Positions 11,871 through 22,522 of a stretch of DNA of 32,412 nt are shown here, piece after piece. The stretch comes from Neolentinus lepideus HHB14362 ss-1 (lineage: Eukaryota > Basidiomycota > Agaricomycetes > Gloeophyllales > Gloeophyllaceae), in NCBI GenBank assembly GCA_001632425.1, contig KV425655.1, positions 53,833-86,244 on the forward strand, given 5' to 3'. Position 1 is the stretch's first letter; each line of letters opens with the position of its first letter. The notes below the pieces were generated by a model, which made no database searches, was not told where the DNA came from, and saw nothing but the letters and a program-made list of their open reading frames with translations. Made by a program: the position numbers and the translations under genes.

Positions 11871-12194
11871 ATTTGTTAACAAATCTTCAGTAATACCCTA
11901 TAAGTCTTGCTCTATACCAGATGGATGATCAACAAATTGTTAACAATACAAGTGTGATATTTTTCTACAAGGCCTTGCAGATGGTCTGTTGGTCTTTTGT
12001 AGATAATTTGTAATATAAACCTGGGGCTTGTTTTAGGCTTTGTAGATACTTTGTAGCAGGTTTGTAACAGGCTTGTAGCAGATTTGTAATACTGATATGG
12101 GGCTTGTGGCAGGTTTGTAGCAAAATTTGTTATACCAATATGGGGATTGTGATGGGGTTGTAGCTCGTTTGTAACACTGATCTGGGGTGGAAAA
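11871..12194. repeat. TTTGTA-rich degenerate tandem repeat and flank
   Basis: Bases 12083-12187 carry about 2.5 copies of a 42-43 bp unit of the form TTTGTAAYACTGATATGGGG then TTGTGGCAGGTTTGTAGC. Looser TTTGTAGCAGG/TTTGTAACAGG words precede it from about 12035. Bases 11871-12030 hold nothing else I recognise. Confidence 0.6.
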
Positions 12195-12690
12195 ATCTGG
12201 GAAATATCCTAAAACCCAGAATATATTCCTAGTCATCACTACAGCTATAAATAGTTGTGGCATAGATTGTTGGAAAATGACCACTGCATGCTCAAATAAA
12301 ATTGTAAAAGTGCGCAAAAATTCAGGAGCATTTCTCGTAGGGGGTGGACTGAGATAGATTATCAAATTTGGTAATGGGGTTCTAAGATAGCAATTTTTGA
12401 GGGATACCCATTTGAATCAGAATTTTTGACTCTATTTGATTCCAGGGGTAGTTTCCCATGATTATGTAATCAATTTCCAAATAAAGAATTTTTTGTGTGG
12501 GTACTCATTTGGATTGTAATTGTTTGCTTTTTTTGGTTTCAGGGTTAGTTTTCCACACATAGCATTGGAAGTGGGACAGACCCTAAAATGGGACCTGTGG
12601 TAATGGTATTGGGTTCACTAGAGCTACCATGGAGAGCTGTATAGTCAGACACCCTAGGTGAATTGTGCTGGCTCTTTCCTCAAACACCGC
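12195..12690. mobile_element. Left outer arm of a second foldback element
   Basis: It contains a GAATATATTCCTAG motif (12224), GCAAAAATTCAGGAGCA, ATCAAATTTGGTAATGGGGT, a CCCATGATTATGTAATCA block and TTCACTAGAGCTACC. All occur in the same order as in 9650-10000 and 24240-24500. It is cut at CCGC by LTR-like copy B and continues at 15034. Confidence 0.55.
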
Positions 12691-15033
12691 TGATCAGCCC
12701 CATTGGCTTCTGACCCCAGAAAATGTGATTTAGGGTGATTCTGTGTGATTCATGGGAATGGCAACTTAGTGACTCAATAGCACACTGGTGGTATTCTGTG
12801 CACTAGTGACCCTACCCCCCAGCGACAAGGCTCTCAGCTTCTTGACACACTTAGGATGGCTTCTCGATGGCATGGTTGGCCAAATGTCATTCAGTCAAGT
12901 TATTGGCATCTCAGCATGCACTGCTCGACATTGTTACTGTGGTCCAAACTGAGGTGGTGTCTCAGGGCACATTTCCATATGGTGTACAGCCTGCCATTGC
13001 TCTGGATCAGTGCTAGTACTATTGGTGTGACTTTCCTTATGCATTGCAGCACACATTGACACATGGTGCAACTACAGCTATCATGACACTGCTGCACAAT
13101 ATAGTGGCCCCATCCTTTATCCCTATTTGGCAAGCTCACGCTAGTGTCAGCAGCATAGCCCGCCACCTGATCAGCAAGGAAGCATGCTCTAATGCAAAGT
13201 CAAGACACACCTGACTAGCTCCCGCCTGAGGAACAGCATGCATGCTCGAGTTGGTGCAGCAAGGTTGCAAGGAGTATTGGTTGAGGATCGCATGTGGATT
13301 AGGAAGGAGGCAGTATGAAGTTGTATGGGATACAAGGCAGAGCAAAGGCATGACTTGCAGTAGTAGGTAGTTAGAGCCAGTGACAGGCTACAACACACAA
13401 CAACCACCAAAAACACCTAGAAAATGCAGAGGGAACTCCATCTAATAGTGTCAGTAGTCGAAGGGCAGAAAGGTAAAGCTCAGGGGAGGTGAGGGAGGCA
13501 AAATAGAACAATAAATGGCACTGTATATCCCTTGTGAGTAGACCCAGACACTCTATAATGCTCCTAACTCTCTAAAACCCTGGCTCTACGCGTCTCAGCA
13601 CCGACTCAATGCTTCTCAGAGGGTTTGCGGAGCTGGGCTAGACCAGCTGTCCTCTTGGAGAACTTGGACGATAGCTTTGCAGGTTCCTCCACGCCGGAGG
13701 ACTCAAGATCACAGTAAGATACAATGCCAATGCAGGAGACATAGGGAGAACACAATGGAGACGATAAACACAGGGATAAATGCAAGACTTCACGCCAAGG
13801 TAGTCTTAGAACACAATTTTGGATGCAAGGAGGCTTTGAGATGTGAACTGTGAGGTAAAATTCACTGCTGAAAATGAAAATACAGGACGCCTAAAGTACT
13901 AAGTGACCCCGACGTCTAAGAAACTGTTAAGTCTGAGATATCCTAATGCTCCATGCATCTACAATCAGAAAATACAACCAAAAATGCACCACCAAGTCTT
14001 GCTAAGCTCCCCAGCTGCTCACCAATTGTCCACCACATACCACTCTCATTCTGAAGCACTCTAGGTGGGTCAGGAACCACTGCATCAGGGAAGATCCTTC
14101 ATCTTGAGTCCGTATAGCGCATCAGCGCGATTTGACGACTCGTGCTTGATGATAACTGACTTGAACTTCATAAGGCGGGATGATCGAGTGTTGCAACGGC
14201 GCCAGAATGGAACGAGAGGCCCACAGTGTCCTAACGTGCAGTGGCCAATGAGCACTGAGGTATTGTGAGGTCAAACGGAATGTAAGATCAGCTGGTATGC
14301 ATCAGGAAGGCTGATATGAGAGACTCAGTGTGTATCAGCACTTGATACATGCGCTGAGTGCTGCCATTCGTCGCTGTCGTGTTGGTAGACTGAGTTCCGG
14401 AGGTTCCAAGGATTGTCGTGTCATATGGAAGGGGTGTGGTGTTGAGTAAGTGTCACTGATGCCATCGGTTCTGTCGTCCGAGTGCATAAGCAGCATTCGA
14501 CAGCCTCGGAGTATCCTGAGTCATCGAATAGAGTCCACTCTATTGCACCAGCAGGCATGCGGTGTGGCAAAGTGTCTAACACTCGGCAGTGATGTCAGTG
14601 TCCGGAGGTGCGCATCCTCGGGGATCACCGATGTATTGAGTCGTAGCTCGGTGAACTCTCGGAGATACATCGGTGGTCTCGGCACTTTCTGCACCATGTC
14701 AAACACACCAAAAACACGTTTTCAGAGGCTAGCGACGCTGGAGGCCTATCACCAAGCAGGAGAAGTATCGTATAGTGCCTACACAGTGCCATGCACATAG
14801 CACTACATAGCACATAGTGTCGCTCTCTATCCTCAGACTGCCGCCGAGTAGCGACTTGGCACCAAACTCCCTTTAGCCCCAACTATACATCTCACCTACA
14901 CCCATCCCCTCCAAACCCTTTATTACCCCAGGCCTCGCAGCCATCTGACACCAAGGGTTTGGTGTTTGCTTTGTGGTTGTGTCTAGCTTTAGGTCTCATT
15001 TCTGCGGGTTTCGTCGTGTGTCTGTGCATATCA
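12691..15033 (+). mobile_element. Solo-LTR-like element, copy B, interrupted by copy H
   Basis: Copy B starts TGATCAGCCCCATTGGC (a CpG-decayed form of the family start) and ends TCTGTGCATATCA. The flanks are CCGC (12687-12690) and CCAC (15034-15037), a 4-bp duplication with one G-to-A change. It consists of 12691-13380 plus 14752-15033 around copy H. Relative to copy A about 345 bp of the middle are missing. The left part is strongly CpG-decayed, whereas the right part keeps many CpGs (for example TGCCGCCGAGTAGCGAC), so it looks like a mosaic of differently aged sequences. Confidence 0.7.
13381..14751 (-). mobile_element. Solo-LTR-like element, copy H, nested in copy B
   Basis: Read on the minus strand it starts TGATAGGCCTCCAGCGTC, has CTCTGAAAACGTG where copy A has CCCCAGAAAACGCG, and ends with GTTGTGTGTTGTAGCCTGTCA-like sequence, so both ends are recognisable relatives of the family. 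The 4-bp flanks are CCAG (13377-13380) and CCAA (14752-14755), a near-duplication. Its interior differs from A, C and D, which makes it a third subfamily. It has no convincing ORF. Confidence 0.6.
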
Positions 15034-16475
15034 CCACTGTTGGTTCTGGTGGTTAATATCACTCCCCTGTAGTGTATACTAGTGTATCAGAGTACACTCA
15101 CTGAGTCTGGGACCATTTGGGCCATTATTCAGTGACCCAGTACTGATTGACCTTAAAGTCATGCATTTATTGATACCCTACTACAGCCAGTATACCTACT
15201 GCACTGGAAACATGCCATAATATAGCCTAGAGTATGCCCATTCAACCCTATATCCTATCTCAGTCACCCCAAAGGCTGCACAGTATCACATTGAAGTAGT
15301 AAACAGCTTCTCTGACATTTTCATATCAATTTCGGACTGTTTGGACTAATGTCCTGAGCTACTAGTGTGAACTAGAACAAGCTGTTTACAGTGCATTGTG
15401 GTACTGGGCAGTATGTGGGGTGACTGAGATACTATATTATGACATGTTTGCATACTCTAGGCTATATTATGACATGTTTCCAGTGCAGTAGGTATACTGG
15501 CTGTAGTAGGGTATCAATAAATGCATGACTTTAAGGTCAATCAGTACTGGGTCACTGAATAATGGCCCAAATGGTCCCAGACTCAGTGAGTGTACTCTGA
15601 TACACTAGTATACACTACAGGGGAGTGATATTAACCACCAGAACCAAAAGCGGTAGCTGGGGAGAGGCTGCAGGAGGGGTACTACCCAAAAGTGGTATCT
15701 AGCCACCTGCTCATCTGAGTCTCTCTGTGTCTTAAGTAAACATGTAGCCCTATATGGAGTGACCCCATTCCCAAAAAGGCAGATTGCGGGGGGTGGGTGT
15801 TAGTGTGGGAAAGCATGAAAAAGTGTTTTCAATGCAGTGTGTGAAAAAATACTTTTGGCAGTTTTTGGTACTCATAGATAGCTTGTAGCTGATAAAAATA
15901 GATGGGACAAGTCCCATATCTATAGCTCTAATGGCTGAGGTGCTACAATCATGACAAATCTCATTGGACCACACCAGTGGAAAGAGGCTGAAAATGGGTT
16001 CCAGAGGTGTATAACATCCAATACTGTTCATATCAGGTAGTTGATTACACAATATCAGGATGGCCTCTGGGCCCAAGGGGTCCTAACAACTACCCTAATT
16101 TTTTCTGCATTTTTTGGCATTCTTTCTGATTTTATATGAGCAGCTGAATGGATATCATGAGAGGATTGCATAATATCAGGATGTCATCTGACCCCATCAG
16201 GTCCCAGGAGCTACCCTGATTTGTTCCACATTTTTAGGCATTTTTTGTGAATTTATATGGCCAGCTAAATCCCATTCTGCAGAATTCTATGCTTATATCT
16301 ATTTTTAGTACTGGAGGGGTCCCAAATGGGTCCAGGAATATATTATTATTTATTCCAATTTTTCTGCATTTTTCCAGGCCAGAACCAAGGTCCTAGGCTA
16401 TTATCACCAATATAGCAGCCTTTTTCCCACACTTGACATCCAAACCCGATTGAGATCTTGATGCCTTGGTGCCAG
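15034..16475. mobile_element. Second foldback element: inner arms, centre and right arm
   Basis: After the copy B insertion the inner left arm (15040-15237) is mirrored by 15450-15647 with a single visible mismatch and constant register (x + y = 30687). The 212-bp centre still shows weaker inverted matches. The right arm then runs outward through CTACCCAAAAGTGGTATCTAG, CTGCTCATCTGAGTCTC, a GTGTGGGAAAGCATGAAAAA block and AATATATT-containing terminal sequence, joining the 16424-16475 segment that matches window position 1. It is non-coding. Confidence 0.65.
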
Positions 16476-17814
16476 TGATACACACAGACACATGACAAAA
16501 CCCGTGGAAATGAGACCTAAAGTGTAGACACAACCACAAAGCAAACACCAAAGCCCTTGGTGTCAGATGGCTGCGAGGCCCGGGGTAGCAAAGGGTAATA
16601 TAGTTCGGAGGGGATGGGTGTAGGTGAGACATATAGTTGGGGCTAAAGGTAGGTTGGCGCCAAGTCGTTACTTGGTGGCAGTCTGAGGATTGAAGGCGAC
16701 ACTATGCGCTATGTAGCGCTATGTGCACGGCGCTGTGTAGGCGCTGTGTAGGCGCTGTATGATGCTCCTCCTGCTCGGCGCTATGTGGTCTTCGATGCTC
16801 TATAGAGGAGCGCTACTTGTAGTCGCTATCTCTAACTCGAACGTGTATAGACTCTGGTTAGCACTACGTTACAGCGTACGGGGCTGTCTAGGAGAAAGGA
16901 ACTTATAAGGGATGGCTTACGAACAGCGACACTACGCTGGTGTACTCTGTCGCTATCTCTGGATGAAGTTGGAGGTACGCAAGAGTACCTAAACGTGAGT
17001 CGCAAGACGGACTTAGAAAAAGCTCTGACGCAAGATTGAGATCTGAAGAGTGTGGTGAAGATAACTTGTTGTACAAACAGTAAAGTAATGGCTTAAATAC
17101 ATAAGAGCGACTACTCCGTGTCCGATCCTATCTACCTACTACTGCGAATTGTGCCTCTGCTCAGCCTCATCTCCATACGACTCGTACTGCCTTGCTCCTA
17201 ATCCGCATGCGCTCTTCGACCAGTACCCTGTGCGACCAACTCTAGCACGTGCGCCATTCCGTGGATGGGAACCAGTCAGGTGCATCTTGACTCTGCGTTA
17301 GAGCGTGCCTCTTCGATGATCCGGCGGCGGGCTATGCTGCCGATGCTAGCGCGATACTGCTGAAAGAGGGATAAAGGGTGGGGCCGCTCTGTGGTGCGGC
17401 GGTGTCATGATAGCCGGGGTCGCGCCATGTGTCGATGCACACTGCATGCATAAAGAAAGTCGTGCCAATAGAACTAGCGCTGATCCAAAGCGATGGCGGG
17501 CTGTACGCCATATGGAAAGGTGCCCTGAGATACCGCCTTGGTTCAGACCGCAGTAACAATGCAGGCCAACGCATGCCGAAATGCCGATGACTCGACTGAA
17601 TGACATTCAATGTCCGAGCTACCGAGGAGCCGTCCTAAGTGCGCTGAGGAGCCGAGAGCCTTGTCGCTGGTGCATAGGGTTGCTGGTGCATAGGGTCGCT
17701 AGTGCGCAGAGTACCGACAGTGTGCTATTGAGTCGCTAAGTCGCTGTTCCCACGAAGCATGCGGAATCACCCTAAATCGCGTTTTCTGGGGTCAGAAGCC
17801 AACGGGGCCTATCA
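16476..17814 (-). mobile_element. Solo-LTR-like element, copy C
   Basis: On the minus strand it begins TGATAGGCCCCGTTGGC and ends with the shared GGTTTTGTCATGTGTCTG...TGTATCA terminus. It is 1339 bp, close to copies A and G along its whole length, and CpG-rich. Its flanks are CCAG (16472-16475) and CCGG (17815-17818). The open frames inside it (for example 17332-17610) are not kept across copies and are not genes. Confidence 0.8.
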
Positions 17815-17818
17815 CCGG

Positions 17819-18927
17819 TGATACACCCTATGTGTCTCTAGGCTCAGAAAACACATTTTCGGCACTTTTGCGCTATTTCCCACGCTATGTGCGATAGCGC
17901 TAGGGCTCCCGGTCTGGTAGTGCAAGCAATATTCGAGTTTTTATTGATTTTTTCAGCTATTTCCTGCACTCCTCGACATTTCGATCTCGTTCAGCAGGCG
18001 CTCTGCTGCATTATGTAAGCAAGCGCACCCATCTCGACAATAGCGGCGGTGCCGTGGTATCCTTCCAACAAGAGGCATAGCGCGGCAGTGTTGCACTGCT
18101 TCAGCTGCGTCCGGCAGTGTGGTCTCTATCAAGCTCAAGTCATTCCGAGGCTGTGCGTGCATTGCGGACACCTGTGCAGCCTCCACCTGGAGCAATAGCG
18201 CTTTTTGATGCGATGCTGTGCGCTTTCCCACGCTTCTTTTGGTATGCGGTGGCCTGTGCGTATGGACACTGTAGCTTACGGAGATTGTTCCCCTGTCTGA
18301 GGTGTGAGATAGATCGGTTTCAGGAGTAGTTTCATTCTGTTAGCATATGGCTCTTGGTTCATCTGTTTTCCCAGTAGAGTACTTAGTTGGACCTCCTGTA
18401 GGCAGACAAGGCAGGCAACAGGCACCCCAGCTAGTCCTCCCTGCGCAATCTAGTGTTCCCATCTCATTCCTGCATCTATCTCTGAGCTTCCTGCGTCTTG
18501 CATCCTTCCTCCAAGTCTCTGCGTCACTATCCCTCTGCCTACGATAGGCGCACCAAGTCGCTATATGTCGCTATACGTCGCTAGTCGCTACATCGCTATC
18601 TCGCCAACTGCTAATAGGCGCACCGAGTCGCACCTTGTCTCTTTCCGATTGTGTTCTATTTTTAGCCTCCCATCGCTATTTCGTCACCATCTTTCTACGT
18701 CCCACTTCGCATCGCAGTTTCTTTTGGTTTTTTTTCATATACGTCGCATTTGTGGTTTGCGGTCTCGGCCCTATCCTTCCATTTACTCCCTCCGAACTAT
18801 CTATTACCCTTCGTTACCCCGGGCCTCGCAGCCATCTGACACCAAGGGCTTTGGTGTTTGCTTTGTGGTTGTGTCTACCCTTTAGGTCTCTTTTTCCGCG
18901 GGTTTCGTCGTGTGTTCGTGTTCATCA
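17819..18927 (+). mobile_element. Solo-LTR-like element, copy D (different 5' part, shared 3' part)
   Basis: It starts TGATACACCCTATGTG and ends GTGTGTTCGTGTTCATCA, 1109 bp. It is flanked by CCGG on both sides (17815-17818 and 18928-18931). Its last roughly 150 bp, from ATTACCCTTCGTTACCCCGG through the GACACCAAGGGCTTTGG block, match copies A and C almost exactly, while the first roughly 900 bp differ. This pattern is normal for LTR subfamilies that share R/U5 but have exchanged U3. At 18558-18600 it contains a run of TCGCTA words. Confidence 0.75.
18558..18600. repeat. Cluster of TCGCTA words in copy D
   Basis: Five TCGCTA hexamers occur within about 43 bp, separated by 2-5 bases. The same word, in either strand sense, recurs throughout copies A, C and G and in the leader of the gene at 30948. 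Confidence 0.6.
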
Positions 18928-19075
18928 CCGGGCAGTCTAATTAAGCCAGCTCATGTTCCAGGGCAATGTATGGTGCAGCCCAGGGCATTAATACATTACA
19001 CTTAGAACATTACTGGGTATTGCATCAGGGTTTGTTAAAATATTAGACATGTAATACATTATTATTATGGAACCA
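18928..19075. mobile_element. Right end of the element split by copies C and D
   Basis: From CCGGGCAGTCTAATT to the TTATTATT terminus this matches 49-195. It is the distal end of the repeat whose proximal part is 16424-16475. Together the two copies show the sequence before and after the double insertion. Confidence 0.7.
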
Positions 19076-19144
19076 GCTGCCTCTTCACATTGTCAGACAC
19101 ATATTTTGCTTGAATCCAAAATCTCACAGGATGATGTATGCTAA

Positions 19145-19357
19145 AACTACACCACCAGGTACCAAGTCTACTGGACCTTTGTCCACCAGGCTCAGTGCCT
19201 GAACATGTATAGGGATATGTTGGACTTGGGTTGGGATGGGAACTTCTACAATTGGCTGGGCAGGAACCAGGAGAACATTTACTTGCCCCTCACCTTTGAA
19301 ACAGCATGGGAATGGTTGATGAAGGCAGAGGAAGAAGCCCACATCCAGCAGGAGTGA
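19145..19357 (+). pseudogene. Protein fragment of unknown family, 70 residues
   Basis: The frame from 19145 to TGA 19355-19357 reads like real protein: YQVYWTFVHQAQCLNMYRDM, then LGWDGNFYNWLGRN and PLTFETAWEWLMKAEEEAHI. It is rich in Trp, Tyr and charged residues and has an amphipathic end. No start codon is in place: a TAA precedes it in frame and the repeat end at 19075 lies just upstream, so the 5' part is lost. I do not recognise the family. Its position upstream of the gypsy remnant, in the same orientation, allows a link to that element but does not show one. Confidence 0.4.
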
Positions 19358-20325
19358 GGAGTATAATTAGGTTGCTGTGGAGATAGGGTTTTTCCTTTTG
19401 TTTCCTAGTAGCAGTTTCCTGTCTTTTTTGTTGCCAGGATACTCAGACTGTTTTCTTATAAAGATAGTTATCTCATATTAGTAATCACTTAGCAAATTCT
19501 TACTCACTCTTACTCAGAATGACTTGTTCTGAGTCATATTGAAGGAGTTGAGTCATTTCAGTAGTTACTATAGTCATTTTCCTTTCTTGTGCTTTCTTAT
19601 TGTTCTAGTTTTCAAACTCAGCAGGGAGAACTTGAAGAGGAGTTTGAAATGGGAGAGTATAAAAAGGGGAGAGGAATTTTGAAATTGGAGAGATCTTGAC
19701 CTAGAAAAGAACTCCATCTAGGGATACATATGAATCCAGTCTGTAGCATCCTTGGTAGCTGTACCAGTTTGCAAATCCAATACCTATTCTAACTCTCTAC
19801 TGTGAGGGAAAGAATATTGTCTGTGACTCTAGTGAAGCCTATACTTTAAGACTTCACACCACTTGCTCTATACACATCCTCAGCTAGACTCTGGTAGTCA
19901 GGTAAATATTTTTCTTTAATTTTCTAAAACAACTAGATTGGTGATTTTACAAGCCAACAAACACAAGGGAGCTGCTCGACAAACATCAAGTCCAGCAATC
20001 TCTTATTGGATTTTTGTTACCTAAATCTATCCAGCCGGTTCTGGGTACTTTTTATCAAGTAGCAAAATCTGCTAACAACATGTACTGACTGCATTGTTTT
20101 TGTATGCAGAGAGCTATGGGCAGCTCTCCAGCTGAGGTGAGCTAGACTGATGGCTTGAGTTTCCGGGCTATGGCAAACATATCTCAGCCACAGAATGAGT
20201 CACTTTATCAGAACAGGCTACATTGCAAGGTCGAGCACCATGGGCAATGTTTTACTGTTCATCCGCAGTTGAATGACTTGAAGCAGTCACAAACAAGCAA
20301 GTAACTATTCCCACTTCCATGTCTC
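19358..20325. other. Possible 5' LTR and leader of the gypsy element
   Basis: A strong TATAAAAA box at 19658-19665 lies in an otherwise non-coding stretch before the gypsy gag. That would fit the promoter of a 5' LTR, but I could not define TG...CA ends, and no second copy exists in the window. The rest is AT-rich with no other recognisable element. Confidence 0.3.
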
Positions 20326-21011
20326 CCTTACAGATCCAGCCAGCCAGGTTAGGTGCCCCCACAGCAGCTAATGATCCTTCGACAGTACAGCAACTTTGTT
20401 TCAAACTGGACACTCCTTTGCCCCACCCTATGACTCCTTCACTGCTGATGATGTGCCCTTCATGGTCTCTACACCCATCACAGACTCCAATTGGATCCAT
20501 GCTGGGTATGGGCCCATTTCCCCAGCCTATCTGAGCTTTGGCTGATCAGCAACAGGGAGGTTGGGACCTGCCTCCCCACTACCAATCAAGGCAAGCTCAA
20601 TTCTTCCATCCAGCAGGGGGTCCACTGGGTGATCCCAATGGAGGGGACAGATCACCTCAACACCCTCACCATAATCCCTTTGAGGGTAATCAAAGAGTGG
20701 GGGGGCCACCAGATGCAGCCTCACCACACCCTCCTTCCTTCTCTAGAGGTGGAGGAGAAAGAGGTGGTGGTGGCAACCCTGCCCCAGATGACCCATCCTC
20801 AAGATCCCTTCCTCCCGACTGAGATGGGGGTGACTTGACAGTCATCTCTTACTTCACAGAGGTCACTGACCTCTTTCGTATGGGTGGAATGATCACTGCA
20901 GACCTGGGTATGGCTTTACCCCATAAATTTACTTGTAGAGCTCATTGATGGTGGCTAGCTTTAGCAGAACCAGCATGGGTGTACATGTCCCATAATTGGA
21001 TGAACCTTGCG

Positions 21012-21087
21012 TGGGCCATTTGGCATTCCTTCCTTGGGCCATTTGGCATTCCTTCCTTGGGCCATTTGGCATTCCTTCCTTGGGCCA
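21012..21087. repeat. 23-bp tandem repeat, 3.3 copies
   Basis: Three identical copies of TGGGCCATTTGGCATTCCTT plus CCT start at 21012, 21035 and 21058, followed by a partial TGGGCCA. They lie inside the decayed gag region and break its frame, since 23 is not a multiple of 3. Perfect identity in an otherwise decayed region means the expansion is recent. Confidence 0.9.
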
Positions 21088-21671
21088 CAATGGATGGAAG
21101 CTTGATATAATGAGCTTCAGTCCATGTGCTTCTGCCAGCTAAGACACACTAATGAACATCCAGTAGACTATAGACTATATTCAGAGGTGAATCATGTATG
21201 CTAGGATGGTGCTTGAGCTTCAAGGTGAGGATCTATTGCCTACTATGATTATGTAGAATGGTTCCACTGAATGGGATGCCATTCTACAAGTACAGTTCTG
21301 CACTTCCACTTATGACCTCATGTCACGAGCCCAAACTAGTGAGCAGGCTCTGCTCTCCTTTTATCAGAACAGACAGGTCCTCACTTGCCTGAATGCAACC
21401 CCTAGCTCAAACTCTACCACATGGATGCATTACCATCCTAACATGCACAGATCTGCTAATGCTGTAGAAGCTGAATGAGAAGACAATGAGGAGAATAGTG
21501 TCTTGGGTGTGGAAACCACACTCCCCACTCAGGCTTCCACTCTTGCCACTCATACCTCAGGGAATAGATCTTGAAAACATCCTCCCTTCTACTATCCACA
21601 TGGTAGAGTGCACAATGGCTACTCCTTCTCCAGGGCTGATGATGTCATGATGAAGGAATCCCCCTGGTGAC

Positions 21672-21713
21672 TGCCGCATTTGTTCAAGTCCAAAACACTG
21701 GGATAATGATTGC
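21672..21713 (+). other. CCHC zinc knuckle of the gypsy Gag
   Basis: Fourteen codons spell CX2CX4HX4C, the retroviral/retrotransposon nucleocapsid knuckle that binds packaged RNA. All four zinc ligands are intact although stop codons follow 28 codons later. Confidence 0.85.
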
Positions 21714-21810
21714 CCTCATTACAAACAGTGGGTGACTTTATGAAGAGCTAACGTAGTTGATGCTGTGTGACCAGAGTCTGAAGAGGCAGAGTATGAACAA
21801 GTGTACCTAT

Positions 21811-22522
21811 TGTTATAGTGTAGTTACTGCTGAACTACAAACTTAAACAGTTCTCTATAAAAGTCTGTATATATGCTAGTTCTTAAACTATTACTTCTCA
21901 ATCTACCAGGAATCAGGAGTAACTTTACTAGAATAGATCATGCCTTATGGTCTTAAGCCCGCCTAGTATCTACTAATCACAAAGTGTGAGTTGTAACTGA
22001 GTCATTTCTTGTGCCACAATAGTTAGCCTATTTGGGATACTTTCCCATGTGAGTTGCTAGCACCACACTCACCTTCCTAATATGGCTTACTAGGATGGAG
22101 GAGCTTTGAGGACAAAGGACGAAGCTTGGAGTGGCTTGAAGAACAGTAGAGAAGCTCATAGTAAGTAGAAATAGGTAGGATGTTCTGTATGCTGTTCTCA
22201 GCCACATGGCCAAGGCAGCAAGTGATGTATTTAAGTACAGCACTGTAGCATCTTGAGAATATCACCACTCTTTCACACAAAATATCACTCAGGAATGTTT
22301 CCTAAGGACCTCCTATAGTGTCTTAGCTAGGATCATACCACTTGATATAATTGTAGCAAAAGCCAATTATCTCAAGTGTGACTTAGGTTATTATTGGGTA
22401 TTTATGATCTTGGATTAGATATTCAAGTTACAACTAGAGTTAATATCTAGGAAATTCCCCTCTCACCATATTATAAATTTATTAGTCTTACTCAACTCTA
22501 CTATGCTAGCTTGGTTGTAACA
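21811..22522. mobile_element. Solo LTR (712 bp) with 5-bp target duplication CCTAT
   Basis: The segment starts TGTTATAGTG and ends TTGTAACA, so the ends TGTTA/TAACA are inverted. It is flanked by CCTAT on both sides (21806-21810 and 22523-22527). This is the signature of an LTR-retrotransposon insertion followed by LTR-LTR recombination. It sits between the gag knuckle and the protease of the gypsy remnant, and the host frame is continuous across the site once it is ignored. No similar LTR is seen elsewhere in the window. Strand is not assignable; the 5-bp duplication fits copia or gypsy. Confidence 0.85.

Noticed and set aside
12083..12187. CRISPR-like array
   Set aside because: The units are degenerate, contiguous and only about 2.5 in number, with no unique spacers. 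It is a decayed minisatellite in a eukaryotic context.
17332..17610. Open frames inside copies A, C, F and G (for example 10242-10427, 17332-17610, 29377-29568, 30281-30676)
   Set aside because: They are translations of the same repeat in matching places. They have different ends in each copy, strongly biased composition and no domain, so they are not genes.
19358..20100. Defined 5' LTR and primer-binding site for the gypsy remnant
   Set aside because: A TATA box is present, but no TG...CA boundaries, repeat partner or tRNA-complementary site could be fixed.
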